A DNA stretch of 64,000 bases from the NCBI GenBank assembly GCA_947396885.1, contig OX377202.1, forward strand, positions 105,770,198 to 105,834,197, given 5' to 3'. The notes beneath the pieces were generated by a model. It was not told the DNA's origin. It searched no databases and was given only the letters and a program-made list of their open reading frames with translations. Below, piece after piece: positions 62,871-64,000 of this stretch (position 1 is the stretch's first letter; each line of letters opens with the position of its first letter). A program made the translations under genes and the position numbers. The DNA is from Heligmosomoides polygyrus polygyrus. Its lineage: Eukaryota > Nematoda > Chromadorea > Rhabditida > Heligmosomidae.

Positions 62871-63054
62871 TAAAAAAATGTGGTGTCTTGAAAATGGCGA
62901 GAGCTTCTGTAACAACCTAGCATTTTGATAAGTCATGTGTAGCGCAGTCGGAGGAGGCGCCAGCTATCGCGTGAAGCCGATTTGTGTTCCACGGTTTGGA
63001 TTTCCCGCCCAGGCCAACCAAGCGAGAAAGCGTAATGACAACAAACTAATATGT

Positions 63055-63148
63055 GCAAAATGCCGGGACCACGCGGACTCGAACTGAAAACTCCGCCAAC
63101 GTGCTCCTATGAGGCGGTGCTCCTACCAACTGCGCCACCGAGGCACAT
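63055..63148 (-). pseudogene. tRNA-like sequence (CAT anticodon position), probably SINE or tRNA pseudogene
   Basis: Minus strand GTGCCTCGGTGGCGCAGTTGG has a perfect A box (TGGCGCAGTTGG), CTCATAG where an anticodon loop would be, and B box AGTTCGAGTCC. It resembles tRNA-Met, but the anticodon and acceptor stems do not pair properly. It directly follows a PLE reverse transcriptase fragment. Confidence 0.6.
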
Positions 63149-63149
63149 C

Positions 63150-63480
63150 TCGTTAGGTGTCTTAGGGGTTGATGATAGCACCTTTCCTTGTAAGAGTGTT
63201 GAACAGGCCATCAATTTCGGCCTGAGTTGCTGTTACGACACAGCAGTCGTCGATGTACTGATAGCAGATTATGTGAAGCCTCTCTATTACCGCTCAATCT
63301 TGCTCATGAAGCGAATCGATAGAGCCGTGCTAAACGCTGTCTTATGTGAAGTTGCGAAAAAGATTTATCTGATCATGCAAAGATGTTGCAGTAGAGGCAT
63401 CTTTTCACAAGAATCATATGTGACTTTCTCACTCCAAATGTACCAACACTGCTCTCGCGTTTGTCGAGCATTTCGGAGAG
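63150..63480 (-). mobile_element. Penelope-like element, reverse transcriptase fragment
   Basis: Minus strand, in several frames: CLYCNIFAWSDKSFSQL, then FMSKIER, then CYQYIDDCCVVTATQAEIDG and LFNTLTRK. The YIDD box and the preceding AFMSKIER match the element at 26900-26990. Heavily decayed. Confidence 0.78.
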
Positions 63481-64000
63481 TGCTTGAAGAGCAGCAGCAA
63501 CACCTTCAGCGCTGTAGAGAGACCGGCTTAGTGCCACGATTCATTGAAAATGAGAAGCAAGGAGCAGTGTGCTGCTTGCAAAGGGGTAATCCTAGAATTG
63601 CGGTAAAATCAAACGGAAATAGTATATATTGCACTCCATACTACTTGTTAAAGTGTACGAGAAAAGGTGAATCCTGTTACCAAGTGCTTCATAGACAGAT
63701 CTGGCGACGAATTGAATCGAAAAGGATCTGTGACGCCTTTCGGTCGGGTACAAAATCCACCCTATGCGAGATTCAACTTTCCTAGAAGCGAAACTATGAG
63801 AAGTCATTCTGGTAACGAACTTCCTCTTCTATTCCTTAGGCGTCTGAGGACCAATTAGTTTAGGCCGGAACCATGGCAACAGTCGTAGATCAGGCGGGGG
63901 GCTCTGTAGTTCATGACGCACGCGTTTCTACAAAAGCGTTGGATTTTTCAGCCTGTGCCTGTCGTTCTGAATGGCACAGAACATCTGCGCAGCGACGTTT
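63481..64000. other. Window end, nothing recognised
   Basis: No coding or repeat signal I can name; the short ORFs on both strands lack family features. Confidence 0.4.

Noticed and set aside
63055..63148. Functional tRNA-Met gene
   Set aside because: A and B boxes are good, but acceptor and anticodon stems do not pair; a SINE head or pseudogene is more likely.
63051..63785. A 244-codon plus-strand ORF looked like a gene
   Set aside because: Its first 30 codons are antisense to a tRNA-like sequence and the next ~100 are antisense to a PLE reverse transcriptase fragment (YIDD box on the minus strand).

Overview
This window is nuclear DNA of a nematode, most likely a hookworm-like strongylid. 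Coding sequence is cut into many short exons (about 70-200 bp) with GT..AG introns. The repeats are RTE-type LINEs, GIY-YIG Penelope-like elements (PLEs), mariners and fold-back MITEs. I see no operons, ribosome binding sites, CRISPR arrays or functional-looking tRNA genes. The species assignment is inference.

Two host protease genes lie tail to tail. (1) 671-38311, plus strand: a giant multidomain serine carboxypeptidase of family S10 whose 5' end is outside the window. About 40 exons encode the end of one S10 domain, three further complete S10 domains each with Ser-Asp-His residues, two short linkers, and a Ser/Thr-rich stalk ending in a hydrophobic tail (probably a membrane or GPI anchor). 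(2) 60374-42820, minus strand: a secreted chymotrypsin-fold (S1) serine protease in eight exons. It has a signal peptide, the His, Asp and Ser motifs, and an acidic C-terminal tail, but a frame break in exon 4. A role of both enzymes in digesting proteins at the gut or body surface is inference.

Layout: 1-1027 end of S10 domain 1 beside a LINE fragment and a tRNA-half SINE; 1161-12863 S10 domain 2, with two PLE fragments, a TIR element and GC-rich fold-backs in its introns; 13884-29875 linker and domain 3, with a LINE flanked by a perfect 16-bp duplication (16082-18733), a hAT-like MITE and a decayed PLE; 29929-38311 domain 4 and stalk; 38312-42805 intergenic, mostly fold-back MITEs; 42820-60374 the S1 protease, whose introns hold an intact 971-codon RTE ORF (47548-50463), a mariner filling an otherwise ~53-bp intron (45886-47149), a hAT-like MITE nested in another mariner, a second RTE 3' copy and an unusual PLE-like reverse transcriptase; 61-64 kb more PLE and mariner remnants.

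The most unusual signal is a dispersed family of hammerhead-ribozyme-like motifs (CTGANGA box, short hairpin, GAAAC box). They occur repeatedly as outward-facing pairs around PLE remnants, and stem II sequence varies in a compensatory way. A second, distinct form (30354-30441, 56086-56172) carries all the hammerhead core pieces in a shuffled order as two kissing hairpins, and one copy lies just 3' of, and on the same strand as, the divergent reverse transcriptase. All calls were made by reading the sequence; nothing was searched or aligned by computer.
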